The notes under the pieces: generated by a model
What the model was told of the DNA's origin: nothing
Database searches by the model: none
What the model saw: the letters and a program-made list of their open reading frames with translations, nothing else
Program-made: the position numbers and the translations under genes
Source: an uncultured Lachnospiraceae bacterium
Lineage (GTDB): Bacteria; Bacillota; Clostridia; Lachnospirales; Lachnospiraceae
DNA length: 64,000 nt
Direction of reading: 5' to 3'
Assembly: GCA_910586205.1 (NCBI GenBank)
Contig: CAJUGD010000006.1
Location: forward strand, 1-64,000
In this document: in pieces, positions 26,435 through 35,004 of the stretch
Numbering within the stretch: the first letter of the stretch is position 1
How the letters are laid out: each line of letters opens with the position of its first letter

Positions 26435-28351
26435 ATGCCGAAAACCATCCGAAGTAAAATCCTGATCAGCACGGCTATTGTCACGGCGGCTCTTACCACC
26501 CTGACTGTGTCTGTATGTTTTTCTCTGTTTCAGACCTTCCTCAGACAAAATCAGCTTCAGTCTGCAGAATACAGTTTGCAGGTATTTTCCGGCAATGTTT
26601 CTTCTGCAATGGAAAATATTTTGAGCTTTAACCAATGGTGCTGTTCCAATATGGATATTGCCAGATACTTAGAAGCATTTCAGAATCAGGATCACATGCC
26701 CTCCATCTCCTCGGCTGAAGCCGGCTTGCGGATCACAGCCTTAAATGCCTATGACCGGTTGAAGGAGGAATACCACAATACCTATGCCCACGAATATCTG
26801 ACCCGGGTAATTATCAGCCCCGTTAAAAGCCGCTGCTACCTGCAGATCTCTGACACAGCCGCCGCAGGTACTGTGGGAGATATTAACAGACTCTGCCAGG
26901 AAGAATTTTTCCAGAGTTCACTTCACAGTGAACCATATCTATGGGCCGGACTGATGGAGGATCCTCTTGTCTCCGCCCATGACAGCCTGATTCTTCCTAT
27001 CATTCGTCCAATCCAAAGTCCCTATGGTTCCCGAATGGTCGGGTGGAGCTATCTGTCAGTTTCCCAAAATATCTTTCTGGATTTTTTAAGCTCTTTCCCT
27101 TTGGAAGATGATTCCTGGCTTTACATTCATCTGGGGAATCACACGTACCGTCTGATGGACGGCTGTTTGCAGGAAATGCTCTCCCCTGAATACCAGATTC
27201 TCTCTGGTCTTAAGGGACATGTCTTTAACGAGAAAACCACTGCAAGCAAAGTTGAAACTATGGATCACCGGATCCGGACGATGATCACCTGTCCACTGAA
27301 CCAGGATGGCTGGTCCGTTTCTTTGATTCTGTCAGAAAAAGCATATCAGGCCCAAAGCCAAACATATCTTGCCCTGATGGCCGGAATTGCCCTTACGGTC
27401 TGTTTTATCGGGGCCATTCTCTACATTCTTTTAAACCGGATTATCAACCGGCCGGTACAGAAAATATTAGATAAAATCACAGCCATCTCCCAGGGGGATT
27501 TTTCCCGGGATCTTTCTATTGAATGGCAGGACGAGCTGGGACGAATCGGATGTGGAATCAACCAGATGTCAGAAAATGTGGTCACTCTGATGGAGAAAAA
27601 AGTGGAGGATGAAAAGCAGAAAAAGGATCTGGAATACCAGATTCTTCAAAGTCAGATCAATCCACATTTTCTCTACAACACGTTAAATTCAATTAAATGG
27701 ATGGCAACCATTCAGAATGCCAATGGCATTGCCGAGATGACCACCGCCCTGGCACGCCTGATGAAAAATGTTTCCAAAGGCACAGCGGCCCACATCACAC
27801 TGCAGGAGGAGCTGGCTCTGGTAAAGGATTATTTTCTTATCCAGAAATACCGGTACGGAGGAAATATCTCCCTGGAATGTCAGGTGAAGGAGCAAAAGCT
27901 GTACCAGTGTCTGATTCATCGTTTTACCCTGCAGCCCATTATCGAAAATGCCATGTTTCACGGAATTGAACCCAAGGGCTGTCCGGGGAAGATCATGATT
28001 CAGGCACAATTACTTCCTTCTGAGCACACAGAAGATGTCCTTCGGATTTCTGTCACAGATAACGGGGTGGGAATGGATCAGGAAATGATAGAAAAGGTCT
28101 TAAAGGGAGATACCAGCTCGAAGGCAGATTTCTTCCGCCATGTGGGAATCAGCAATGTCAATCAGCGGATCCAGTATGATTTTGGAGAAGAATATGGGAT
28201 CCATATCAAAAGCATCCCAGGCCGTTACACCACCATGGTCATTACACTTCCCTGCCGTTTTTTGGAAAATCAACCGAACCTGCCTGCATCCGGTAAAGCA
28301 GGATTGGAACAGAATGGAGGAAATTATGATAAAACTATTGATAGCAGATGA
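26435..28351 (+). CDS. YesM/LytS-type sensor histidine kinase
   Basis: A 638-residue membrane sensor. The start at 26435 has AAAGGAG 9 bases upstream. Helix 1 is near residues 8-28 (ILISTAIVTAALTTLTVSV), an extracellular sensor region runs to about residue 305, and helix 2 is LALMAGIALTVCFIGAILYI. A HAMP segment follows (RPVQKILDKITAISQGDF). The phospho-acceptor is His411 in QSQINPHFLYNTLNSIKWMA, typical of the His_kinase (LytS/YesM) family. The ATPase part has QPIIENAMFHGI and DNGVGMD. It overlaps the regulator gene by 26 bases. It probably senses a saccharide and controls the flanking uronate genes. Confidence 0.94.
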   Translation: MPKTIRSKILISTAIVTAALTTLTVSVCFSLFQTFLRQNQLQSAEYSLQVFSGNVSSAMENILSFNQWCCSNMDIARYLEAFQNQDHMPSISSAEAGLRITALNAYDRLKEEYHNTYAHEYLTRVIISPVKSRCYLQISDTAAAGTVGDINRLCQEEFFQSSLHSEPYLWAGLMEDPLVSAHDSLILPIIRPIQSPYGSRMVGWSYLSVSQNIFLDFLSSFPLEDDSWLYIHLGNHTYRLMDGCLQEMLSPEYQILSGLKGHVFNEKTTASKVETMDHRIRTMITCPLNQDGWSVSLILSEKAYQAQSQTYLALMAGIALTVCFIGAILYILLNRIINRPVQKILDKITAISQGDFSRDLSIEWQDELGRIGCGINQMSENVVTLMEKKVEDEKQKKDLEYQILQSQINPHFLYNTLNSIKWMATIQNANGIAEMTTALARLMKNVSKGTAAHITLQEELALVKDYFLIQKYRYGGNISLECQVKEQKLYQCLIHRFTLQPIIENAMFHGIEPKGCPGKIMIQAQLLPSEHTEDVLRISVTDNGVGMDQEMIEKVLKGDTSSKADFFRHVGISNVNQRIQYDFGEEYGIHIKSIPGRYTTMVITLPCRFLENQPNLPASGKAGLEQNGGNYDKTIDSR

Positions 28352-29939
28352 TGAACCATTGGTACTGATCGGCATCAAATCCATGATAAAATGGGAAGCC
28401 TTTGGTATTGAAATATGCGGCACTGCCATGAATGGCCAATCGGCACTTGAGATGATTCGGGAATACTCGCCGGAATTAGTGATCACAGACATTAAGATGC
28501 CGATCATGGACGGTCTTAAGCTTGTCAAAACCTGCAGGGAGGAAATGGGTTCCCTTCCTCTGTTTATTATTCTCACCAGCTATGAGGAATTTCCCCTGAT
28601 CAAAGAAGCTCTCACCTACCAGGTAACAGACTATCTGATTAAACTGGAATTGGACGAGAATGCCCTAAGCGCTTCTGTCCGCCGGGCCCTATCCCGATTC
28701 GAGGAGTTAAAAGCCAGCAATGCCTACAAACAGACTGTAGGACGGCCCATGCTGCAGAGCTACCATGACAAATTTTTCATGCGGCTCCTCCACAATCTTT
28801 TTGACAGCCGGGAACAGTTTGATATCCAGGTGCGGGATCTTCGTCTCGATTTTTCCGATGGCTGCTACCTGGCCTCCCATGGGGAAATCCACAGCGATAT
28901 TGCCCGGGAAATGGATCTGGCCAAGCAGATGAACCTCTATTCCAGCAGTCTGCAGATGATCCGGGAGATTCTTGGAAAGCACGTTTCCTGCCATGTAATA
29001 TCCTTAGACAAGATCCACTTTGCTGTTATTTATCACTTTCCCACGGCTGCTCATATGAAACCTGGAAGCATCCGGGAAGCCTGGGAAAGTACCCGTTCCA
29101 TGGTACATAACTATTTTAATGTATGGCTTTCTGTGGGAATCGGAAATCTGGTGGATGACCCCTTAAAAATCAGCATCTCCTACCAGGAAGCCCGCCAGGC
29201 ATTGAATCTGGTCAGCCGTCAGCATCCTGTGATTTTCTTCTCCCGCTCCGGGGAGGATTCCTGCAGGAATGCCTTTAACATCACTTTATTTAAAAATGCT
29301 TTAACCCAGGCTTTTGAGGAGTTTGACACAGAGATTCTCCACAAGACTTTGACCGAGATCGCAGACCTGTTTTTAACATACCCTAACCGTTTCCTTCAGG
29401 CCATGGACGGCACCTGCAATATTTTATACTTAGCCCTCTCCCTTCTCCCGGATGGGGAGGATACCCTTCAGGAAATCTTTACCGCCTACCCGGAAGGATA
29501 CCGCTCCCTTTACAAGCAGGAGGATGTGCTTCAGATTGCTCAGTGGCTCAATACCCTGCGGGACGGACTCTGCCAGGTTCTGAAAAACAAGCGCAAAACT
29601 TACAAGGACCATGTGGCGGCCAGCGTACAAAAATATATTAACAGCCATTTGGAGGATCGCCTCACCTTAAACGAGGTGGCCGCTGTATTCGGTTTAAGCC
29701 CCAATTATCTGAGCGCTCTTTTTAAGAAGAACTGCGGGATCGGTTTTTCTGAGTACATCACACAGAGAAAAATTTCCCTGGCCAAATCCCTGCTTTTGGA
29801 GGAAGGTCTGAAAATCTATGAGGTGGCGGACCAGTTAGGATTTGAGAGCGCCTTTTATTTCAGCAAGGTATTTAAAAAGGTGGAGGGCATGTCTCCCAGA
29901 GATTTTCTGCAGACGCGGACAGAAGGAAATAACAAGTAA
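28326..29939 (+). CDS. YesN-type AraC response regulator
   Basis: A 537-residue regulator. The start at 28326 has GGAGG a few bases upstream and lies inside the kinase gene. Residues 1-120 are a receiver with DDEP near the N-terminus, Asp55 in ELVITDIKMPIMDG as phosphorylation site, and the ILTSYEEF strand. A long middle region follows. The C-terminal 100 residues carry two helix-turn-helix motifs of AraC type (LTLNEVAAVFGLSPNYLSAL and IYEVADQLGFESAFYFSKVF). It should activate the divergent ABC/GH88/lyase operon and perhaps the beta-glucuronidase gene. Confidence 0.94.
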   Translation: MIKLLIADDEPLVLIGIKSMIKWEAFGIEICGTAMNGQSALEMIREYSPELVITDIKMPIMDGLKLVKTCREEMGSLPLFIILTSYEEFPLIKEALTYQVTDYLIKLELDENALSASVRRALSRFEELKASNAYKQTVGRPMLQSYHDKFFMRLLHNLFDSREQFDIQVRDLRLDFSDGCYLASHGEIHSDIAREMDLAKQMNLYSSSLQMIREILGKHVSCHVISLDKIHFAVIYHFPTAAHMKPGSIREAWESTRSMVHNYFNVWLSVGIGNLVDDPLKISISYQEARQALNLVSRQHPVIFFSRSGEDSCRNAFNITLFKNALTQAFEEFDTEILHKTLTEIADLFLTYPNRFLQAMDGTCNILYLALSLLPDGEDTLQEIFTAYPEGYRSLYKQEDVLQIAQWLNTLRDGLCQVLKNKRKTYKDHVAASVQKYINSHLEDRLTLNEVAAVFGLSPNYLSALFKKNCGIGFSEYITQRKISLAKSLLLEEGLKIYEVADQLGFESAFYFSKVFKKVEGMSPRDFLQTRTEGNNK

Positions 29940-29941
29940 AA

Positions 29942-29987
29942 AAATGATACAAAGCCAAAATCTTTTTTACTGGCTTTGTATCATTTC
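29942..29987. terminator. Bidirectional terminator between regulator and beta-glucuronidase genes
   Basis: A perfect 16-bp stem (aaatgatacaaagcca / tggctttgtatcattt) with a 13-base loop, flanked by A residues on the left and T residues on the right. It serves both convergent genes. Confidence 0.85.
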
Positions 29988-30003
29988 TTGTTCCATCATT
30001 CCT

Positions 30004-31818
30004 TTAGCTCTTATACCCGAAATCCGGCAGCCGGCTCCACCGCTTTTTAAAATAATGGGCGGCCATTTTCGGGCGCCGGTCTCTGGTCAGCAGCCCCTTC
30101 TTGTTGCCATCTGCCCGCATACATCCCTGAATCGTGGCAAAGTCTGCAAAGTTCCACACATGCTCTCCAATAAAAAAGCTTCTTTTATCAAACTCTGCAT
30201 TTTGACGCTCATAAAATTCCACCTGAAATTCTTCGCTGAACATCTCTGCCACACATTCATGGATCCCGGCAATGGCATCTGCCCCATACTCAGTGATCAT
30301 TACCGGCTTCTTCTGCTTTTCCCAGAAATCCAGCTCCTTGTTAAGCCCATAGCAGGCGCTTTCCAGATCACCGGATAAATTGTACCAGCCGTAATAACGG
30401 TTTAGACATACCACGTCCATTGTCCTTGTTACCAGATCCTTTTCATAGTTATTCTGGCAGCAGACAAAAGTGACCGGACGGTCTTGCGGATCCAGCTTAT
30501 GACTCAGCTCATAGAGAGAATGCCAGTACTCATAGGCTGATTCGGGGAAATGCTCTGTGTCTGGCTCATTTCCCATGGACCACATAACCACACAGGGATG
30601 ATTTTTGTCCCGGTGGATCATGTCCTGCAGTACTTTTTCATGATGCCGGCGAATGGGAAAGGTTTTGTAGGGATCCTGCCCGTCAACCGATGCGATTCCC
30701 ACTGCCGGCGTCTCATCAATCACCACGATTCCCTCCCGGTCACACAAATCATACATTTCTTCTGCGTAGGGATAATGGCTGGTTCGGAAGGAATTGGCGT
30801 GAAGCCAGTGGATTAGGTTAATATCCTTCACATTCAGGCAGAGATCCAGCCCCCTTCCATGAAACGCCGAATCCTCATGCTTTCCAAATCCCTTAAAATA
30901 AAAGGGCTTACCGTTAATCAGGAATTGTGTTCCCTCCACCCGGACAGTCCGAATGCCAAAGGGCTGCTCATACCGATCCTCCCCACAGGTGACAATGGCC
31001 GTATAGAGATAAGGCTCTCCTGGCCAGGGCCACCAAAGCCTGGCTGCGGGGATCATGATCTGACCGGATTTCCCGTCACCGCTGGCAACAATATTCCCTT
31101 GATCATCTGCAATATCCACATGAATCGGGAAGGATGTTGCTTCTTCTTTCGTCTCCTTGATCTGGATCTGGTATTTTACGATTCCGTCCTGCCCGCAAAT
31201 ATCCGGAACTAACGTTATATCTTCAATGTAGGTCTTTGGGGTGGTGTACATACGAACCGGACGATTGATTCCTGCGTAATTAAAAAAGTCAAAATTCGGC
31301 AGATTTCCCGGCTTTCTCCATGCCTTCGCCGCCTCCACAGACGGCACTCCCGGATTGTCCGAACCGAAGAAGGCAGTGCTCCCTTCATTTCCCACAGGAA
31401 GGGTGCTGTGGCTGACCCGGTTGTCCACAGCCACCACCAGCTCCGCCCGTCTTCCTGCAGGCACCAATTCTGTAATGTCCAGCTCAAAGGGAAGAAATCC
31501 TCCCTGATGCTCTACCATAAACGTTCCGTCCAAATACACCTTTGCTCTGTGAGTCACTGCATCGAACCGAAGAATTACCCGCTGTCCCTGCCAGCATCTA
31601 GGCACCGCAAAGATTTTTCGATAATAGGCCCAACCGTAATGCTCTCGATAGGCCCGCTCGTCCTTCTGATCATTATAGGAGGCCGGAACTGCTATAGGCT
31701 CCATTTGGCAAAGCTTGCCGCAGCTCTCCCCCGGTTCTCTCTCATCCCCCAGCTTAAACTCCCAGATTCCGGACAAATCTGAGATCATACGCACTTCATT
31801 TTCCCTTGGATACAGCAT
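30004..31818 (-). CDS. uidA: Beta-glucuronidase, GH2
   Basis: A 604-residue cytoplasmic enzyme that removes beta-linked glucuronic acid. Residues 1-180 form the jelly-roll domain (WGWAYYRKIF-like segment HYGWAYYRKIFAVP) and residues 275 onward the TIM barrel. The acid/base is Glu418 in MWSMGNEPDTE and the nucleophile Glu510 in MITEYGADAIAG, close to the E. coli positions. The glucuronate-recognising N-x-K motif is present in RADGNKKGLLTRDRRPK, which separates it from beta-galactosidases. No large loop insertion near the active site was evident, so its loop class is uncertain. The start follows GAAGGAGAGG. It sits beside the uronate operon and can act on non-reducing glucuronides or host and drug glucuronides. 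Confidence 0.94.
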   Translation of the reverse strand: MLYPRENEVRMISDLSGIWEFKLGDEREPGESCGKLCQMEPIAVPASYNDQKDERAYREHYGWAYYRKIFAVPRCWQGQRVILRFDAVTHRAKVYLDGTFMVEHQGGFLPFELDITELVPAGRRAELVVAVDNRVSHSTLPVGNEGSTAFFGSDNPGVPSVEAAKAWRKPGNLPNFDFFNYAGINRPVRMYTTPKTYIEDITLVPDICGQDGIVKYQIQIKETKEEATSFPIHVDIADDQGNIVASGDGKSGQIMIPAARLWWPWPGEPYLYTAIVTCGEDRYEQPFGIRTVRVEGTQFLINGKPFYFKGFGKHEDSAFHGRGLDLCLNVKDINLIHWLHANSFRTSHYPYAEEMYDLCDREGIVVIDETPAVGIASVDGQDPYKTFPIRRHHEKVLQDMIHRDKNHPCVVMWSMGNEPDTEHFPESAYEYWHSLYELSHKLDPQDRPVTFVCCQNNYEKDLVTRTMDVVCLNRYYGWYNLSGDLESACYGLNKELDFWEKQKKPVMITEYGADAIAGIHECVAEMFSEEFQVEFYERQNAEFDKRSFFIGEHVWNFADFATIQGCMRADGNKKGLLTRDRRPKMAAHYFKKRWSRLPDFGYKS

Positions 31819-31917
31819 TTTTCCTCTCCTTCTTATATTTTCCTTCTATTTTACAAGAAAATATAAGGAAAAGAACATGCTTTTTCTGATGAAATACCTG
31901 TAAAAAATCGCTTCTGT

Positions 31918-33096
31918 TTAAGATTCAGCCATCTCTGTACTTTCTTCCGATTCCTTGGGCACACCAGGGCCGCCTTGATTCCTGTTTTCTTTTGGCCCTA
32001 TAACCCTGGATCCCTGCGTCTCATCTGTTTCCTGCTCTGATGGCGTCTCTTGTTCTTCTGCAGTTTTCTCCTGAGATTCTTCAGGCACATCCTCCTCTGG
32101 TGTTTTTTCTCCTCCTACAGTATAAGCAGAGGTTCCTTCTAACTGAGATTTCGCATATTCTCTCAATACCTGGGACCATACATCGTAGGCTGCATTTGTC
32201 TGATGGACATAATTATCGCTGCAGTACTGGGATGCAAGCTGCCCGCTGGCATCTGCCAGGGGATTGGCTATATCAACAAAACCCCAGCCGTTATTTAAAG
32301 CCATCTGTCTCATCATTTCATTAAACTGGGCAATAGACGGATTGTTCAGCCGACCCTTTGCCCTGGCTGACCTCATATAAGTCATACTCATAATGTGGAT
32401 TTCTGCCTCCGGGCAGGTGCTCTTAATATTTGCAATTACCTGGGCATAACGCTCCCCGGTCCGCTCCAAAGGTCCCATATCAATATCATTCAGACCAAAA
32501 CAAATAAACACTTTCTTTGCCTGCATCATTGCCAGGGATTCCCATATATATCTCTTTTGCCCTTGATACAAAGGATGTGTACTTTTGGCAGTCACCGGGC
32601 GCAAAGCGTTAAATGCAGAAAAGCTGACTGCTGACAAAAACTGCAGCCTGCCCAGGAAAGGTCCTCCTCTCCTCATGGCATAATTACTGTATCCCACCAT
32701 AACCGAGTCCCCTACAAAGACAGCTCCGTCAAAATAAGCGTCTATCTGCTCATCTGTGGTAAGCAGATTTTCTCCCTCCGCAAAAAACTCCTGCTCTTGT
32801 AAAGCGCCTTCTGTACTTGATGAAGGCTCCTGACTCTGTGCAGCACTTTCTTCCTCTGATGAACTTTCCTGGCTCTGGGCTGCGCCTTCTTCCTCTGATA
32901 CACTCTCCTGGCTCTGGGCTGCGCCTTCTTCCTCTGATGAACTTTCTTGACTCTGGGCTGCGCTTTCTTCCTCTGATACACTCTCCTGGCTTTCCGACAC
33001 ATGATTCTGTTCCGCATAGATCCATGTCGGCTCTATTCCAGCCATTGCCAACGCCAAGAAACCACATGACAAACGATATTTCCATTCCTTTCTCAT
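31918..33096 (-). CDS. Secreted SGNH/GDSL-type hydrolase with Ser/Glu repeat region
   Basis: A 392-residue exported protein. Residues 1-28 form a signal peptide. Residues 38-102 are five 13-residue repeats of the form ESxSEEEsAAQSQ. The catalytic domain starts near residue 120: block I is FVGDSVMVGYSNYAM with the Ser nucleophile, block III is CFGLNDIDM, and the His block is YCSDNYVHQTNAAYDVW. A second Glu/Pro-rich tail follows (residues 330-392), perhaps a wall spacer. Such enzymes remove acyl groups from carbohydrates. The gene overlaps an acetyltransferase gene as ATGA, so the pair is co-translated. Substrate, possibly acetylated wall or capsule sugar, is inferred. Confidence 0.8.
   Translation of the reverse strand: MRKEWKYRLSCGFLALAMAGIEPTWIYAEQNHVSESQESVSEEESAAQSQESSSEEEGAAQSQESVSEEEGAAQSQESSSEEESAAQSQEPSSSTEGALQEQEFFAEGENLLTTDEQIDAYFDGAVFVGDSVMVGYSNYAMRRGGPFLGRLQFLSAVSFSAFNALRPVTAKSTHPLYQGQKRYIWESLAMMQAKKVFICFGLNDIDMGPLERTGERYAQVIANIKSTCPEAEIHIMSMTYMRSARAKGRLNNPSIAQFNEMMRQMALNNGWGFVDIANPLADASGQLASQYCSDNYVHQTNAAYDVWSQVLREYAKSQLEGTSAYTVGGEKTPEEDVPEESQEKTAEEQETPSEQETDETQGSRVIGPKENRNQGGPGVPKESEESTEMAES
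32791..32985 (-). repeat. Tandem 39-bp coding repeats in the SGNH gene
   Basis: Four near-identical 39-base units (32830-32985) and a fifth diverged unit (32791-32829) encode the 13-residue Ser/Glu/Gln repeat. Units alternate between ESVSEEE and ESSSEEE starts, which suggests duplication of a two-unit block. Confidence 0.85.
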
Positions 33097-33731
33097 TCCT
33101 GCATTCCCCCCATTCCTTTTACAATTTCTGCCCAGGCTTCCTCGTCGATTTCCTCGTCCCGAAATAGCTTCCTCATATCATCATCTGTAATCTTCCGAAT
33201 CACGCGGCATGGATTTCCTGCTGCAACGCACCAATCCGGAATATCCCTGGTAACCACACTTCCGGCGCCGATAACCGTGTTGCTTCCAACATGTACGCCT
33301 GGACAGATCACAGTGTTTCCTCCAATCCAGACATTGTCTCCAATGATTACCTCTTTCCCATATTCGTACAAAGAATTGCGGCTTACCGGATGAATGGGAT
33401 GGCCTGCTGTGTAGATTGACACATTGGGAGCAAACTGACAATTATCCCCAATCCTCACTTTTGCCACATCAATTATTGTACAGTTATAATTAGCAAAAAA
33501 GTTCTTCCCTACCTCAATATTCGTCCCATAATCACAAAAAAACGGCGGGTTGACAAAAGCTCCTTCTGATTTGCCAAAAAGATCCTGAATGGCTTTCCCA
33601 ATCCCGTCAAAATCAGAACGGTCCATAAAATTCAGCTTCTGCAGTTTTTTTCTGCATATCTTCTGTTCTTCAAAAACACTTTCATCAGAAATATAGGCCA
33701 TTTGAGCGTCCCTGCGTTCTTTGTTTGTCAT
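33093..33731 (-). CDS. Maltose/galactoside-type sugar O-acetyltransferase
   Basis: A 212-residue left-handed beta-helix acetyltransferase that moves acetyl from acetyl-CoA to a sugar hydroxyl. The N-terminal helical cap (KERRDAQMAYISDESVFEEQ) and the hexapeptide repeats (NIEVGKNFFANYNCTIID, VIIGDNVWIGGNTVICPGVH, VGSNTVIGAGSVVTRDIP) are those of Maa/LacA enzymes. The catalytic His is in YTAGHPIHP. The start has AAAGGAG upstream. It is followed directly by the SGNH hydrolase with a 4-base overlap. Confidence 0.92.
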   Translation of the reverse strand: MTNKERRDAQMAYISDESVFEEQKICRKKLQKLNFMDRSDFDGIGKAIQDLFGKSEGAFVNPPFFCDYGTNIEVGKNFFANYNCTIIDVAKVRIGDNCQFAPNVSIYTAGHPIHPVSRNSLYEYGKEVIIGDNVWIGGNTVICPGVHVGSNTVIGAGSVVTRDIPDWCVAAGNPCRVIRKITDDDMRKLFRDEEIDEEAWAEIVKGMGGMQE

Positions 33732-33792
33732 TTTACTTCTCCTTTATAATCGTTCTCTCTCTATGGACACCCTGTCCTGACAGGGCACACGT

Positions 33793-34638
33793 TCAGCCTT
33801 CGTCAAATGACAAAGGGTGGAATATTGGCTGCATTTGTTTGTAAGTACAAAAGCTCTCAAACCCTATGGTTTTCAGCAGCTTCTTTGCATCCTGTATATA
33901 GGCGCCCAGATGCTCTGGCTTGTGACTGTCGCTTCCGATGGTAATAATCCGGCCTCCCAGTTGATAATAAAGTTTCAGAATATCCCTTGATGGTGTGGAA
34001 TCAGCCAGCCCATAGCGGCGGGAAGATGTATTAATTTCAATTCCCTTTCCATCCTTTATCACCTTTTTCAAAATTTCCTCTATCAACGGCCTTACCCTTT
34101 CAAAAGGGTAAATTCCCATTTCATCATACCGCACAATCAAATCCATGTGGCCAAGTACACTATAGTCAGAAAAATGATGAACTAAATACAGCATTTCCTC
34201 ATAATAGCTTTCATTATACTCTTTCTGAGACCTTCCCTTTTGAAAATCCTGAGTCCAAAACTCTTTATCCGCCACCTGATGAACCGACAATATAATAAAA
34301 TCAAAAGGATATCTGTTAAAAAGAGATTGAAACTGCGGTATTGTGTGCGTTTGTACACCAAACTCCAAGCCAAGACGGATGGTAATCCTGTCTCCATATA
34401 AGTCCTGCAGCTTTCGGATCTGCTCTGCATATCTTGGATAATCCACATTGGCAAGGGGTTCTCCTCCTTTGTAGATTATAGGTTTCCCACTATCCCAATC
34501 TTCTTTTATTCCATAATCCACATGATCTGTAAAGCAAATCTCATCCAGCCCCAATTCTATGGCGTCTTTTACTACATCTTCCATAGGATAAACCGAATCA
34601 TCACTGAATTTTGTATGTACATGATAATCTGCAAGCAT
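33793..34638 (-). CDS. Histidinol-phosphatase, PHP family
   Basis: A 281-residue metal-dependent phosphatase that makes histidinol from histidinol phosphate. The N-terminal PHP motif is DYHVHTKFSDDS, and further metal ligands are in EICFTDHVDYGI, GLEFGVQTHT, SVHQVADKEFW, LGHMDLIVRYDE and TIGSDSHKPEH. This set fits the HisJ/HisK type. AAAGGAGA lies upstream. No other his gene is nearby, so a different phosphatase role cannot be excluded. Confidence 0.88.
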   Translation of the reverse strand: MLADYHVHTKFSDDSVYPMEDVVKDAIELGLDEICFTDHVDYGIKEDWDSGKPIIYKGGEPLANVDYPRYAEQIRKLQDLYGDRITIRLGLEFGVQTHTIPQFQSLFNRYPFDFIILSVHQVADKEFWTQDFQKGRSQKEYNESYYEEMLYLVHHFSDYSVLGHMDLIVRYDEMGIYPFERVRPLIEEILKKVIKDGKGIEINTSSRRYGLADSTPSRDILKLYYQLGGRIITIGSDSHKPEHLGAYIQDAKKLLKTIGFESFCTYKQMQPIFHPLSFDEG

Positions 34639-34777
34639 TTTCTTTTATCTCCTTTGTCAGATACCTTATTACAGTTCTATAATCCACTTCTGCTGCTCCT
34701 TGTCCTATCATCTTTCCTCGTCCCATTTCCCGGCAAAAGGAAAGGCCAGGATTTTCCTCCTGCCCTTTCGTAATCCA

Positions 34778-34870
34778 CTATTTCTTTTTCTTCTTAATGG
34801 CCGAAAAGATCGCGATTGCTGCAACTACAACAAAAGCAATATCAATTATTATTTTTACGGTTTCGTACAT
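34778..34870 (-). CDS. 30-residue single-pass membrane peptide with poly-Lys tail
   Basis: A small gene that length filters would miss. The product reads MYETVKIIIDIAFVV followed by VAAIAIFSAIKKKKK: one hydrophobic helix (residues 7-25) and five lysines at the end, so N-out/C-in insertion is likely. The ribosome site GGGAGGAG lies 7 bases upstream of the ATG. A candidate promoter TTGCTA, 17 bases, TAAAAT lies about 60-90 bases upstream. It sits 134 bases downstream of the radical SAM gene on the same strand. Function unknown; small membrane regulators and type I-toxin-like peptides have such shapes. The rest of 34639-35004 holds no other gene that I can support. Confidence 0.6.
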   Translation of the reverse strand: MYETVKIIIDIAFVVVAAIAIFSAIKKKKK

Positions 34871-35004
34871 GGCTGATCTCCTCCCTTTTGTTTTCCGTTT
34901 TTAGCAAACAAGCCTGTTTGTCCATTTCCATCTATTTTATATCAAATTATATGGTTTAGCAACAAAAAACTTCAAGAAATGGCTCTATTTGTATTCAATA
35001 ATTT

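Noticed and set aside
32830..32985. CRISPR-like regular spacing
   Set aside because: The units are contiguous 39-bp in-frame coding repeats with no unique spacers and no cas genes nearby.
32742..33085. Overlapping long frames in the SGNH gene on both strands
   Set aside because: They are by-products of the in-frame tandem repeat, which leaves every phase free of stops.
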